Under the pieces are notes generated by a model. It was given only the letters and a program-made list of their open reading frames with translations, was not told the DNA's origin and did no database searches. A stretch of 39,160 bases of DNA from an uncultured Paracoccaceae bacterium (lineage in GTDB: Bacteria > Pseudomonadota > Alphaproteobacteria > Rhodobacterales > Rhodobacteraceae). This document shows, piece after piece, positions 27,249-35,655 of this stretch (its first letter is position 1; every line of letters begins with the position of its first letter). The stretch covers positions 1 through 39,160 of the forward strand of contig CAMZLM010000086.1 of NCBI GenBank assembly GCA_947311485.1. The letters are read 5' to 3'. A program made the translations under genes and the position numbers.

Positions 27249-27719
27249 CTATTTCGCCGTAAAATCAGCCGGCAACGCAGCGAGGGCTTGTTTGTCTGAC
27301 ACTGTTGGTAATCCGGCCTTAAGCCAGCCCGGTCCCGCCGCAGAACCGGCCATACCTTCGGATACGTCTACGATGTTTTGCACGCCGTATTTTTGCACAG
27401 CTTTGAACACATAACCGCTCCGGTTTCCGGTGCGGCAGATAAAACCGATTTTCTTGTCCGGATTACGTTTCAGAATCGCAGACAGATTTTTGCCAAAATT
27501 CTTGTCCTGCAAGTTCACCGGCCATGCACCCTTGGGAACGCCGGTTTCCTTCCATTCGCCGGGGGTGCGGACATCCAGCAAGATAAGTTCACCGGTCTGA
27601 ACGGCGGCATTGGCCTGTTCTACGGTCATGGTTTGCGGTTCGGCGAGTGCGGCCGAGGCAAAAAACAAGGCAACAACCTGAAACAGGACGATAAGGCGGG
27701 TTTTAGCTGTATGTATCAT
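27249..27719 (-). CDS. Exported rhodanese-like sulfurtransferase
   Basis: The ATG at 27719 is chosen because the next 26 residues form a good signal peptide (MIHTAKTRLIVLFQVVALFF then ASAALA, cleavage before EP); an ATG at 27827 would overlap the dnaA end and bury the signal. The mature part is one rhodanese domain with LLDVRTPGEW and the active-site loop FICRTGNRSG, catalytic C95. It should move sulfane sulfur or bind thiols in the periplasm. Total length is 156 residues. It lies between dnaA (70 nt upstream) and dnaN (131 nt downstream), an uncommon place in bacteria generally. The physiological acceptor is unknown. Confidence 0.85.
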   Translation of the reverse strand: MIHTAKTRLIVLFQVVALFFASAALAEPQTMTVEQANAAVQTGELILLDVRTPGEWKETGVPKGAWPVNLQDKNFGKNLSAILKRNPDKKIGFICRTGNRSGYVFKAVQKYGVQNIVDVSEGMAGSAAGPGWLKAGLPTVSDKQALAALPADFTAK

Positions 27720-27789
27720 GTGCACAGCAATAGGGGCTTCCTGCGGCGCAGGAAACCCCCAACATTCCATTTCACGAATATGTGACGAA

Positions 27790-29136
27790 TTATGCTTCGA
27801 GCATCCGGCGCAGCAATTCGACATCATCGGCGATTTGACTGTCTATAGTGCGCAATTCCTCGATCTTTTTTACTGCGTGAATAACCGTGGTGTGATCGCG
27901 ACCGCCAAATTGTTTGCCGATTTCCGGCAGTGATTTAGAGGTTAGCCGCTTTGCCAGAAACATTGCAATCTGACGGGGGCGCGCGATCGAACGCACGCGG
28001 CGCGGGCTGAGGATATCGGTCATACGCAGGTGGTAATGGTCCGCAACCTTGCGGATAATTTCGTCAATCGTGACCTTGCGATCAGATGCCCGCAACACAT
28101 CCGCCAGACATTCCTTGGCCACATCCAGCGTTACCTCACGCCCGACAAGCGAGGCAAAAGCAAACAAACGGGTCAAAGCCCCTTCAAGCACACGCACATT
28201 TGTAGAAATTCGATGCGCCAGAAACGGCAGCACCCCTTCGGCAATAACGACTTCGGGATAGTGACGCGCCTGCGCTTCGGCCTTGCTCTCCAGAATGCCC
28301 AGACGCAATTCGTAATCGGTCGGGTGCAAATCAACCACAAGACCGGATTGCAAACGCGACTGAATGCGTTCTTCGATCCCGTCGATTTCCCCCGGCGCGC
28401 GGTCAGCCGAGATCACGATCTGCTTGTTTTGATCTACCAGCGCATTGAAGGTGTGGAAGAATTCTTCTTGTGTGGAGTTTTTACCGGCAATGAACTGCAC
28501 ATCGTCGACCATCAGCAAATCCACCGAGCGAAACAATTCCTTAAAGCTCATGGTGTCTTTAAAACGTAATGCCTGAACGAAACGATACATGAACTGTTCA
28601 GCCGAAAGGTACAAAATCCGCGCATCGGGATTGCGCTGTTTTGCCTCCCAGGCAATTGCGTGCATCAGGTGGGTTTTACCCAAACCAACCCCACCATACA
28701 GGAACAAAGGATTAAACGTCACCGGCCCGCCTTCGGCCACGCGACGTGCAGCAGCATGGGCCAACTCGTTTGGTTTCCCGACAATGAAATTATCAAAGCA
28801 AAACCGCGAATCCAGTGGCGCGCCGGGCAGCTCAGGGGACCCCGTTGCTACTTTGGCAGCCTTGGGCGCAGACGTCGCAGTTTTGGCAACCGCTTTGGCA
28901 CCCGTGGAAAAGGCCAGCCGCTCGACATTTGTACCTTCAGAAGCAAACAGCATCCGAATTTTATCGCTATAATTTCGCGAAACCCAATTCCCGATAAAGC
29001 TGGTCGGGGCTGCAAATCGGGCCACACCCGCTTCCACACCCAAAAACTCTAGCGGTTGAATCCAGTTTTTATACGCATCTTGCCCAACTTCGCTTTGCAA
29101 CCCGGTGCAAACGCGACCCCAATTTTCAGTTGTCAT
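27790..29136 (-). CDS. dnaA: Chromosomal replication initiator protein DnaA
   Basis: DnaA binds DnaA boxes and melts the origin in its ATP form. The ATG at 29136 (MTTENWGRVCTGLQ) is preferred over 29169, which overlaps the rhodanese gene; a GGGAAAG site lies just upstream. The 448-residue protein has domain I (1-70), a low-complexity Ala/Lys linker (about 78-105), the AAA+ domain with Walker A GGVGLGKTH (148-156), Walker B LLMVDDVQF and the sensor regions, and the C-terminal helix-turn-helix with the DnaA signature GGRDHTTVIHAVKKIEEL. It is preceded by a rhodanese gene (stop 17 nt upstream) and likely shares its promoter. Confidence 0.97.
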   Translation of the reverse strand: MTTENWGRVCTGLQSEVGQDAYKNWIQPLEFLGVEAGVARFAAPTSFIGNWVSRNYSDKIRMLFASEGTNVERLAFSTGAKAVAKTATSAPKAAKVATGSPELPGAPLDSRFCFDNFIVGKPNELAHAAARRVAEGGPVTFNPLFLYGGVGLGKTHLMHAIAWEAKQRNPDARILYLSAEQFMYRFVQALRFKDTMSFKELFRSVDLLMVDDVQFIAGKNSTQEEFFHTFNALVDQNKQIVISADRAPGEIDGIEERIQSRLQSGLVVDLHPTDYELRLGILESKAEAQARHYPEVVIAEGVLPFLAHRISTNVRVLEGALTRLFAFASLVGREVTLDVAKECLADVLRASDRKVTIDEIIRKVADHYHLRMTDILSPRRVRSIARPRQIAMFLAKRLTSKSLPEIGKQFGGRDHTTVIHAVKKIEELRTIDSQIADDVELLRRMLEA

Positions 29137-29153
29137 TTCTTTCCCGATTCCCA

Positions 29154-29591
29154 TCAAGACTGGTGCCAAGGCAGGCCACCTTGCTTCCAGCCATTTTTAT
29201 TTCCCCGATGTTTTTCCGAATCGGGGTCCCCTTCGAATCCGCCCATAACGTTGACACAGGCGACGGCTTGGCCTTTGGCAGCAAAGGCCGATGCCACTTC
29301 GTCTGCAGCGCTCAAGGAACGCGCACCAGACCGGCACAAAAAATAGATGCTGGACGGAGCAGCGCCCCCCAGTTGTTCAACCACCCCATCAACAAACGCC
29401 GGATTACGCGCCCAGCCAGGGAAATGTTGCCATTCCACAAGCACCAACGCCTTACCAATTGAAGAAAGATCCGGAACCCCGACAAAGGACCACTCGGCCA
29501 CGGTGCGGACATCAACCAAAACTGACGTAGGGTCATCTTTCAATGCATCCCAGGCCGCTTGCGGTGTAACTTCCGATACCGGATTTAACAT
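29154..29591 (-). CDS. Cytosolic rhodanese-like protein
   Basis: A single rhodanese domain of 145 residues without signal peptide. It has SVLVDVRTVAEWSFVGVPDL, a conserved LVEWQHFPGWARNPAFVDG and the active-site loop FLCRSGARS with catalytic C86. This type usually transfers sulfane sulfur in the cytosol. It lies immediately upstream of dnaA (17 nt between stop and start), so dnaA is probably read from a promoter ahead of this gene, in the gap at 29592-29986. Function beyond sulfurtransferase chemistry is not known. Confidence 0.85.
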   Translation of the reverse strand: MLNPVSEVTPQAAWDALKDDPTSVLVDVRTVAEWSFVGVPDLSSIGKALVLVEWQHFPGWARNPAFVDGVVEQLGGAAPSSIYFLCRSGARSLSAADEVASAFAAKGQAVACVNVMGGFEGDPDSEKHRGNKNGWKQGGLPWHQS

Positions 29592-29699
29592 GTCTGAACT
29601 GTCCCAATTCTTCGCCCGATTCTGTGGCGGTTTTATCTACTCAGGCAAGCTAGCAATTCCGGCGGGGGCGTTTCAATGAATCTTCTTTATTGACTCGCA

Positions 29700-29726
29700 A
29701 ATTAGTTTTCGAATCGAAAACTAATT
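29700..29726. promoter_or_regulatory. 27-bp palindrome upstream of the rhodanese-dnaA operon
   Basis: AATTAGTTTTCG (29700-29711), spacer AAT, then CGAAAACTAATT (29715-29726): perfect 12-bp arms. It lies 109-135 nt upstream of the rhodanese start. No T-tract follows on either strand, so an operator for a dimeric repressor is more likely than a terminator. The binding protein is unknown. Confidence 0.6.
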
Positions 29727-29927
29727 ACAACACATTGAAAATGCTAATTATATTGCAACACAAACGCGAAAATCCCGCGACTCTTTCGAGGCAGGAATCC
29801 AAATACTGGTTAACATGAAACCCGGCAGGTACAGACCCCGCAGAGGATAAAGACGACCATAACGAACGCCAATGGCACCGACAAGGCGTCCAAAAACAGA
29901 ACATCAAAATTGGGTTAATTTGCACAC

Positions 29928-29956
29928 AAAAAAACGGGGCTGAAAACAACCCCGTT
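29928..29956 (-). terminator. Intrinsic terminator of rpsT
   Basis: On the minus strand, 30 nt after the rpsT stop, AACGGGG-(10 nt)-CCCCGTT forms a 7-bp stem followed by five more T residues. This is a typical Rho-independent terminator. Confidence 0.85.
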
Positions 29957-29986
29957 CCTGCAACAGTTGTTACAAAAACTGTTTAA

Positions 29987-30253
29987 TTAAGCGCCCATAG
30001 CCTTAACCCGCGCCGACAGGCGAGAGATTTTGCGGCTAACGGTGTTTTTATGCGCGATGCCTTTTGTGACACCCCGCATCATTTCTGGTTGTGCCGCTTT
30101 CAAAGCGTCGGCAGCAACGGATTGATCGCCGCCTGCGATTGCTTCTTCGACCTTACGAACGAAGGTACGAATCCGCGTGCGGCGGTTTTTATTTACAGCA
30201 GTGCGACGTTCGATTTGACGTGCGCGCTTTTTTGCCTGTGGCGAGTTGGCCAT
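29987..30253 (-). CDS. rpsT: 30S ribosomal protein S20
   Basis: S20 binds 16S rRNA in the body of the small subunit. The 88-residue, strongly basic protein begins [20 protein letters not shown] and ends [20 protein letters not shown], a full match to the bS20 pattern. It is monocistronic, with a promoter at 30297-30325 and a terminator at 29928-29956. Its neighbourhood with dnaA is common in Alphaproteobacteria. Confidence 0.97.
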   Translation of the reverse strand: MANSPQAKKRARQIERRTAVNKNRRTRIRTFVRKVEEAIAGGDQSVAADALKAAQPEMMRGVTKGIAHKNTVSRKISRLSARVKAMGA

Positions 30254-30296
30254 ATGTATGATTCCTGTATCTTACGGAGTCGAAAGATGAACCGTG

Positions 30297-30325
30297 CTTC
30301 TAGGAGTGATTCCCGAATAAGTCAA
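30297..30325 (-). promoter_or_regulatory. Housekeeping promoter of rpsT
   Basis: On the minus strand TTGACT (complement of 30320-30325), a 17-bp spacer and TAGAAG (complement of 30297-30302) form a sigma-70-type promoter, 44 nt before the rpsT start. Confidence 0.55.
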
Positions 30326-30350
30326 CGGTCCGCGAGCGGTTTTTTGCGGC

Positions 30351-31127
30351 TTATTTGCCACGAAACTTTGGTGTCCTTTTTTCCGTGAATGCGGCCATGC
30401 CTTCGGCCTGGTCTTCTGTGGCGAAAAGGGAATGGAAAAGACGACGTTCAAACAGCACGCCTTCGCGCAATGTTGTTTCATAGGACCGGTTCACCGCCTC
30501 CTTGACCGCCATCGCCGTCAGTGGCGATTTTTCGGCAATCTTGGCCGCCGTGGCCATGGCTTCTTCCATCAGGTTCTTGACCGGGAACACCCGGCTCACC
30601 AGCCCGGAGCGCTCGGCCTCGGCCGCATCCATAAAGCGGCCGGTCAGATGCATTTCCATGGATTTGGATTTCCCGACAAAACGGGTCAAACGTTGTGTGC
30701 CTCCGATTCCGGCGACAACGCCCAGATTGATTTCCGGCTGACCGAACTTGGCCGTTTCGGAACACAGGATGAAATCACACATCATCGCCAGCTCACACCC
30801 GCCACCCAAACAATAGCCGGACACAGCCGCAATAATCGGCTTGCGACAACGCAAGATTGCCTCGTTCTGGTCGGTAAAGAAATCGCTGTTGAACATATCG
30901 ACAAAGGATTGTTCCTGCATTTCCTTGATATCGGCACCTGCGGCGAATGCCTTTTCGTTGCCGGTCAGGACAATCACCCGAACCTTGTCGTTTTTGCACA
31001 ATGTCCCGAGCGCCTCGCCCAGTTCGTTCAGCAATTGCTGATTCAGGGCATTCATCGCGTCAGGGCGGTTTAGTTGAACAAGGCCAATATGGTCTTCGAC
31101 TTCAACGATTAGGGTCTCGTAGCCCAT
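30351..31127 (-). CDS. Enoyl-CoA hydratase
   Basis: The 258-residue crotonase-family protein should add water to trans-2-enoyl-CoA in beta-oxidation or a related route. The family landmarks are complete: AFAAGADIKEMQEQ (oxyanion-hole half), AAVSGYCLGGGCELAMMCDFI with the first catalytic Glu, and FGQPEINLGVVAGIGGTQRL with the second catalytic Glu, as in classical mitochondrial-type hydratase (short-chain ECH). The ATG at 31127 starts MGYETLIVEVEDHIGLVQLNRP. It stands alone between rpsT and mutM on the minus strand. It could in principle serve the downstream steps of the box pathway, but is more than 25 kb away. Confidence 0.9.
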   Translation of the reverse strand: MGYETLIVEVEDHIGLVQLNRPDAMNALNQQLLNELGEALGTLCKNDKVRVIVLTGNEKAFAAGADIKEMQEQSFVDMFNSDFFTDQNEAILRCRKPIIAAVSGYCLGGGCELAMMCDFILCSETAKFGQPEINLGVVAGIGGTQRLTRFVGKSKSMEMHLTGRFMDAAEAERSGLVSRVFPVKNLMEEAMATAAKIAEKSPLTAMAVKEAVNRSYETTLREGVLFERRLFHSLFATEDQAEGMAAFTEKRTPKFRGK

Positions 31128-31189
31128 GAAAGGCCTCTTGTGCTGTTTCTTAGGCCGCCAGCATTAGCACCATTTGGGCGGGTTTCAAG

Positions 31190-32026
31190 TTATCTCTGAC
31201 AACAGTCGCAGTAAAACGAAGAACGTCCCGACTGGGTCACACGTTTGATTTTTGCAATGCAGTCAAGGGTTTTACAGGTTTCCCCCTCGCGCCCGTAGAC
31301 AGCAAAACTGTGTTGAAAATATCCCAGTTCACCATCTGCCTGCCGGTAATCCTTTAGCGAGGAGCCCCCGGATTCGATGGCTTCCCCCAAAACCGTGCGA
31401 ATCATCGGCACCAGAGACGCCACCTCTCGTGCCGATAGATCCCCGGCCTTGCGCAGGGGTGAAATACCGGTGCGGTACAGAACCTCGCACACATAAATAT
31501 TTCCCAGCCCCGCCACGATCCGTTGATCCAACAACGCCGATTTGATCGCGGATTTCCGCCCCTTAAGCGCCGCCGCCAGATAGGTTTCGTCAAACTCATT
31601 GCCCAACGGTTCCGGCCCGATCCGCGCCAGCAGCTTATGATCCGCCATTTTTGCTGTCAGGGCCAGATCCATCGCCCCGAAACGGCGGGCATCGTTGAAG
31701 CTGATCCGTGCCCCGTTATCCATATCCAGCACCACATGATCGTGCTTCGCCAGTTCCGGATGCGAACCACCCGCCGGCGAAATCGTCATCCGCCCCGACA
31801 TACCCAAATGGATCAACAGAGTTTCCCCGCCAGCCAGATCACACAGAATGTATTTGGATCGCCGGCGCATTTGCATTATCCGCTGGCCGGTCAAACGATC
31901 CGCCATCCGCGCAGGAAACGGCCAGCGCAAATCCGGGCGACGCACATCCGCGTGCGCAATCACCGCCCCCTGCATCACAGGCATCAACCCGCGCATAACG
32001 GTTTCGACTTCGGGCAGTTCGGGCAT
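31190..32026 (-). CDS. mutM: Formamidopyrimidine-DNA glycosylase (Fpg/MutM)
   Basis: MutM removes 8-oxoguanine and ring-opened purines and cuts the abasic site. The ATG at 32026 must be the start because Pro2, freed by Met removal, is the catalytic amine: [14 protein letters not shown]. An in-frame ATG three codons upstream (32035) would block it. The protein has 278 residues, with E3, the H2TH segment [22 protein letters not shown] and a C-terminal zinc finger C-x4-C...C-x2-C in which the first Cys pair has two extra residues compared with the E. coli enzyme. QSGRSSFYC is the DNA-contacting finger loop. Divergent from ubiE. Confidence 0.95.
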   Translation of the reverse strand: MPELPEVETVMRGLMPVMQGAVIAHADVRRPDLRWPFPARMADRLTGQRIMQMRRRSKYILCDLAGGETLLIHLGMSGRMTISPAGGSHPELAKHDHVVLDMDNGARISFNDARRFGAMDLALTAKMADHKLLARIGPEPLGNEFDETYLAAALKGRKSAIKSALLDQRIVAGLGNIYVCEVLYRTGISPLRKAGDLSAREVASLVPMIRTVLGEAIESGGSSLKDYRQADGELGYFQHSFAVYGREGETCKTLDCIAKIKRVTQSGRSSFYCDCCQR

Positions 32027-32110
32027 ATTCACCAACCTTTTTGCTCTGATTGCATTTTCAATCGTGACAACACTCTATATACCCCAACCTGCAAAAGCAC
32101 GAGGCATGTC

Positions 32111-32857
32111 ATGACCGAATCAAAAACCACCCATTTCGGATTTCAAACCGTGGACGAAGACGCCAAGGCCGGTATGGTCCACAGGGTATTCAGCAACGTG
32201 GCATCCAAGTACGACGTGATGAATGACGCCATGTCCATGGGCATCCACCGCATCTGGAAAGAAGCCATGATGGATTGGCTCGCCCCGCGCAATGGCCAGA
32301 AGCTGCTGGATGTGGCTGGCGGTACCGGTGATATTTCGTTCCGCTTTCTGGAGCGCGCACCACAGGCCCACGCCACAGTTTTCGATATGACCCAAGGCAT
32401 GCTGGACGCAGGCCGCCTGCGGGCCGAGGCCGAAAACATGGCCGACCGGCTGGAATGGATTTGCGGCGACGCCATGGCGCTGCCCTTTGCGGACAACAGC
32501 TTTGACGTTTATACAATTTCCTTCGGCATCCGGAACGTCACTCGCCCGCAGGAAGCATTGAACGAGGCCTACCGTGTCTTGCGCCCCGGGGGCCGGTTGA
32601 TGGTGCTGGAATTCAGCCAGATTCCCAATCCGGCAATGCAGTGGGCCTATGACAAATATTCGTTCAACGTCATTCCCAAGCTGGGCAAACTGATCGCCAA
32701 TGACGCGGACAGCTATCAGTATCTGGTCGAAAGCATCCGTCAGTTTCCCGATCAGGACACGTTCTTGCAAATGGTGCGCGATGCCGGTTTTGAAAATGCG
32801 AAATACCGCAATCTGACCATGGGCATTGCGGCCCTGCACTCTGGCTGGAAAATATAA
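32111..32857 (+). CDS. ubiE: Ubiquinone/menaquinone biosynthesis C-methyltransferase UbiE
   Basis: UbiE methylates the quinone ring at carbon 2 (numbering of the ubiquinone benzoquinol) using SAM. The ATG at 32111 gives 248 residues, the usual length; the frame is open far upstream but lies antisense to mutM. Motif [17 protein letters not shown] binds [36 protein letters not shown] and [15 protein letters not shown] are all typical for UbiE. The stop is 3 nt before ubiB, so the two form an operon. Confidence 0.95.
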   Translation: MTESKTTHFGFQTVDEDAKAGMVHRVFSNVASKYDVMNDAMSMGIHRIWKEAMMDWLAPRNGQKLLDVAGGTGDISFRFLERAPQAHATVFDMTQGMLDAGRLRAEAENMADRLEWICGDAMALPFADNSFDVYTISFGIRNVTRPQEALNEAYRVLRPGGRLMVLEFSQIPNPAMQWAYDKYSFNVIPKLGKLIANDADSYQYLVESIRQFPDQDTFLQMVRDAGFENAKYRNLTMGIAALHSGWKI

Positions 32858-32860
32858 AAC

Positions 32861-34387
32861 ATGCGCGGACCTCATAATATCTGGCGCCTGATCCGGACCG
32901 GTGCCACCTTTGAACGTACCGGTGCCATGAAACAGGCGCTCGAGGCCATGGATGCCCCGCCAACCATCCGCATGGCGGCGCGGGTGCTGGGCTGGCCGTT
33001 CAAGTGGCTGGGCCTCAAGGGAAATCCCGATTATCCGCCACTGGTGCGTGCCATTACCGCGCTGGGGCCAGCCTACATCAAATTCGGTCAGCTTATGTCC
33101 ACCCGCCCCGATGTGGTCGGCCCGCAGCTGGCGCAAGAACTCAAGGTTCTACAAGACAGCCTCCCCCCCTTTCCGACAGCCGAAGCCCGCGCCATTATCG
33201 AACGCGAACTGGGCCGCCCTGTGGATGAATTGTTTTCCGAATTCAGCGAGCCCGTGGCCGCCGCTTCTATTGCACAAGTCCACAAAGCCCGCCTGCGCAG
33301 CGACGACCGGCAAGTCGCCGTCAAAGTATTGCGCCCCGATGTGGAAAAAGCCTTTCGCAAGGACATCGACGCCTTTTACTTTTCCGCGCGCATGATCGAA
33401 TTTCTTTCTCCGGCCACACGACGTTTACACCCAACTGCGGTGATCGAACATTTCGATTCCGTAGTACGTGGCGAACTGGATTTGCGGATGGAGGCCTCTG
33501 CCGCCGACGAATTCGCCGCCAACACCGCTGATGACGCCGGCTTTGCCGTACCACGTATCATCTGGAATAAATCGGCCAAATCGGTGATGACCATGGAATG
33601 GGTCGACGGTATTGCCTTTGGCGATGTAGAAGCCATCCGTGCCGCCGATCACGATATGAAGGGCCTCGCGGCCTGTATCGTGCAAATGTTCCTGCGCCAC
33701 GCCCTGCGCGACGGTTTCTTTCATGCAGATATGCATCAGGGCAACCTCAAGGTTGCCACTAATGGCGATCTGGTAGCGCTGGATTTCGGCATCATGGGAC
33801 GGCTGGACGAATACACCCGCCGCGTTTACGCAGAAATCCTGATCGGTTTTATCCGCAAGGACTACCGCCGTGTCGCCGAGGTGCATTTCGAGGCTGGCTA
33901 TGTCCCCGCCGATCAGGACGTAGACGCCTTTGCCCAGGCCCTGCGTGCCGTGGGCGAACCGATTTTTGGCGAAAGCGCCACCCAGATTTCCATGGCCCGA
34001 TTGCTGGGGCATTTGTTCGAGGTCACGGAACGCTTCGGAATGGAAACCCGCACCGAGCTGATCCTGTTGCAACGCACTATGGTCGTGGTAGAGGGCGTAG
34101 GCCGCACGCTTGATCCCGAATTGAACATCTGGGATGTGGCCAAACCAGTTGTTGAACAGTACATCACCGATAACCTTGGCCCCCGCGCCATGCTGCGCGA
34201 TCTGAAACGCACAGCAATGGTGCTGTCACGCTTTGGTCCACAACTGCCCAATCTGGTTGAAACTGCCTTGCATCGTGCCGGCCAACCTGCAGATGCACCG
34301 CAAGACAACAATAAAACACAGGCTATCACGTGGTTTTTGGTCGGTGGAGCCGTGGTCAGCCTGATCTTTAGCCTGATCCAGCTGTAG
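32861..34387 (+). CDS. ubiB: Ubiquinone biosynthesis atypical kinase UbiB (ABC1/ADCK family)
   Basis: UbiB is a membrane-bound atypical kinase/ATPase needed for ubiquinone synthesis, probably by making lipid intermediates accessible. The 508-residue protein has the KxGQ motif in YIKFGQLMSTRPD, the Ala-rich nucleotide loop AAASIAQVHKA, the invariant Lys in VAVKVLRPDVEK, FFHADMHQGNL and the metal-binding VALDFGIMGRLD. The C-terminus carries a hydrophobic segment (about 488-506, ITWFLVGGAVVSLIFSLIQL), as in bacterial UbiB, which has one or two membrane anchors. It starts 3 nt after ubiE. Confidence 0.94.
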   Translation: MRGPHNIWRLIRTGATFERTGAMKQALEAMDAPPTIRMAARVLGWPFKWLGLKGNPDYPPLVRAITALGPAYIKFGQLMSTRPDVVGPQLAQELKVLQDSLPPFPTAEARAIIERELGRPVDELFSEFSEPVAAASIAQVHKARLRSDDRQVAVKVLRPDVEKAFRKDIDAFYFSARMIEFLSPATRRLHPTAVIEHFDSVVRGELDLRMEASAADEFAANTADDAGFAVPRIIWNKSAKSVMTMEWVDGIAFGDVEAIRAADHDMKGLAACIVQMFLRHALRDGFFHADMHQGNLKVATNGDLVALDFGIMGRLDEYTRRVYAEILIGFIRKDYRRVAEVHFEAGYVPADQDVDAFAQALRAVGEPIFGESATQISMARLLGHLFEVTERFGMETRTELILLQRTMVVVEGVGRTLDPELNIWDVAKPVVEQYITDNLGPRAMLRDLKRTAMVLSRFGPQLPNLVETALHRAGQPADAPQDNNKTQAITWFLVGGAVVSLIFSLIQL

Positions 34388-34452
34388 CGCCGGTTGACCC
34401 AGCTGTTCACAAATGTTTCAACTGTCAAAACAAAAAAGGCTGGGAAACCAAC

Positions 34453-34899
34453 ATGGAATTAACCGACGAAATTCTGATCGAAGCCCCCAAAGCCCGCGTG
34501 TATGAGGCCCTGAATGATCCGGAAATCCTGCAACAGTGTATTCCAGGTTGCGATGAGCTGATCAAACATTCCGACACCGAACTAGAAGCGAAAGTCGTGC
34601 TCAAGGTCGGGCCGGTCAAAGCAAAGTTCGCCGGGAACGTCACACTGGATACCGCCGGCGCACCGGACGCTTTTTCGCTCTCCGGTCAGGGAAGCGGTGG
34701 CGTAGCCGGTCACGCCAAGGGCGGCGCGGATGTAACGCTGGAAGAAACAGAAGACGGCAATACCTTGTTGAAATACACCGCCAAGGCAGAAATCGGTGGT
34801 AAGCTGGCATCGCTTGGCAGCCGGTTGATCCAGTCCACCGCGAAAAAGCTGGCGGGCAAATTCTTCAAGAAATTCTCAGAGATCCTCGCCGCCGAGTAA
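34453..34899 (+). CDS. CoxG-like SRPBCC-family protein
   Basis: The 148-residue protein matches the CoxG group of the START/SRPBCC fold: MELTDEILIEAPKARVYEAL, NDPEILQQCIPGC, VVLKVGPVKAKFAGNVTLD and the small-residue-rich GQGSGGVAGHAKGGADVTL. CoxG homologues accompany carbon monoxide dehydrogenase genes and are proposed to help with its maturation or membrane anchoring, but many occur alone. No cox genes are in the window, so the role is unknown. It follows ubiB by 65 bp. Its last 24 bp overlap the end of the convergent hydrolase gene. Confidence 0.85.
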   Translation: MELTDEILIEAPKARVYEALNDPEILQQCIPGCDELIKHSDTELEAKVVLKVGPVKAKFAGNVTLDTAGAPDAFSLSGQGSGGVAGHAKGGADVTLEETEDGNTLLKYTAKAEIGGKLASLGSRLIQSTAKKLAGKFFKKFSEILAAE

Positions 34900-35655
34900 C
34901 TCTTCCGCCACCGCAATAAATTCACGCGGTTTTTCCGCGTGAATCCAATGCCCCGCGCCGGCAATTTCATGGAAATCCGCACGTGGAAACAGAGCACGAA
35001 TACCGTCATGGTATTCAGGGCACACATAATCCGACGCGCCGCCATGAATGAAATGCGCCGGCCCGTCAAATTGGCCCAAAAACTCGGGAAAGCCGATAAT
35101 CGCCACCATATTTGCGGCCAGCGCTTCCAGATTCAGCATCCAGTGGTTGCCTCCCGGTCCGATTTGCAGACTGCTCAGCAAAAACGCCCGCACCGCCGAT
35201 TCCGGCACTGCCTGCCTTAACAACGCATCAGCCTCGGAGCGGCGACTAATCTGGTCCAGCGGAATTGATTGCATGGCTTTGATATTGTCTATTTGCGTAT
35301 GCCTATAGATCACCGGCGCGATATCCACGATCAGCAGACGGCGCACCAGATCAGCATGCGACAACGCCAGAACCATCGCCGCCTTGCCGCCCATGGAGTG
35401 GCCCAGCACATCCGCCACCCCGCCATTGGCCACAATCACCGCCGCCAGATCACCGGCCAGATCGGGATAGCTGTTGGACGCGTCCCAAAAGCTGTTGCCA
35501 TGGTTGCGTAAATCCACGGTCAACACCCAACGGCGACGCGAAAAATGTTTTGCCAGTGCCCGCCAGTTGCGCCCGGACCCAAACAGCCCGTGCACAATCA
35601 ACAACGGCACACCGGATTGCTCCCCGTGGGATATGGTTTCAAGCAAGCGGGTCAT
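34876..35655 (-). CDS. Alpha/beta-fold hydrolase (YbfF-like esterase)
   Basis: The 259-residue protein has an alpha/beta-hydrolase core: LLIVHGLFGSGRNW (oxyanion region), the nucleophile elbow GHSMGGKAAM, and the C-terminal catalytic His in GAGHWIHAEKP. The order and length resemble E. coli YbfF, an esterase acting on acyl-CoA or short esters in vitro; the natural substrate is unknown. The start ATG overlaps the ilvA stop by 3 bp, so it is translated with ilvA. Its 3' end overlaps the CoxG-like gene. Confidence 0.85.
   Translation of the reverse strand: MTRLLETISHGEQSGVPLLIVHGLFGSGRNWRALAKHFSRRRWVLTVDLRNHGNSFWDASNSYPDLAGDLAAVIVANGGVADVLGHSMGGKAAMVLALSHADLVRRLLIVDIAPVIYRHTQIDNIKAMQSIPLDQISRRSEADALLRQAVPESAVRAFLLSSLQIGPGGNHWMLNLEALAANMVAIIGFPEFLGQFDGPAHFIHGGASDYVCPEYHDGIRALFPRADFHEIAGAGHWIHAEKPREFIAVAEELLGGEDL

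Larger units (their letters stand above)
29592..29986. other. 395-bp AT-rich gap between the rhodanese-dnaA operon and rpsT
   Basis: No convincing gene is present. It holds the 27-bp palindrome at 29700-29726, an AATTATATTGC element at 29746-29756 like those ahead of boxC, and the rpsT terminator at 29928-29956. The promoter of the rhodanese-dnaA operon must lie here. I saw no cluster of DnaA boxes (TTATCCACA-like), so an origin of replication is not supported. Confidence 0.5.

Noticed and set aside
29591-29679. Small plus-strand peptide frame starting MSELSQFF
   Set aside because: Only 29 codons, no ribosome-binding site, in-frame with a longer antisense frame over the rhodanese gene.
29592-29986. 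Origin of replication between dnaA operon and rpsT
   Set aside because: AT-rich and next to dnaA, but I found no cluster of DnaA boxes; the best words (such as ATTTGCACA) match poorly. In several alphaproteobacteria the origin lies elsewhere.
30330-30345. CCGC-GA-GCGG followed by TTTTTT on the plus strand as terminator
   Set aside because: The stem is 4 bp with a 2-nt loop and no plus-strand gene precedes it.
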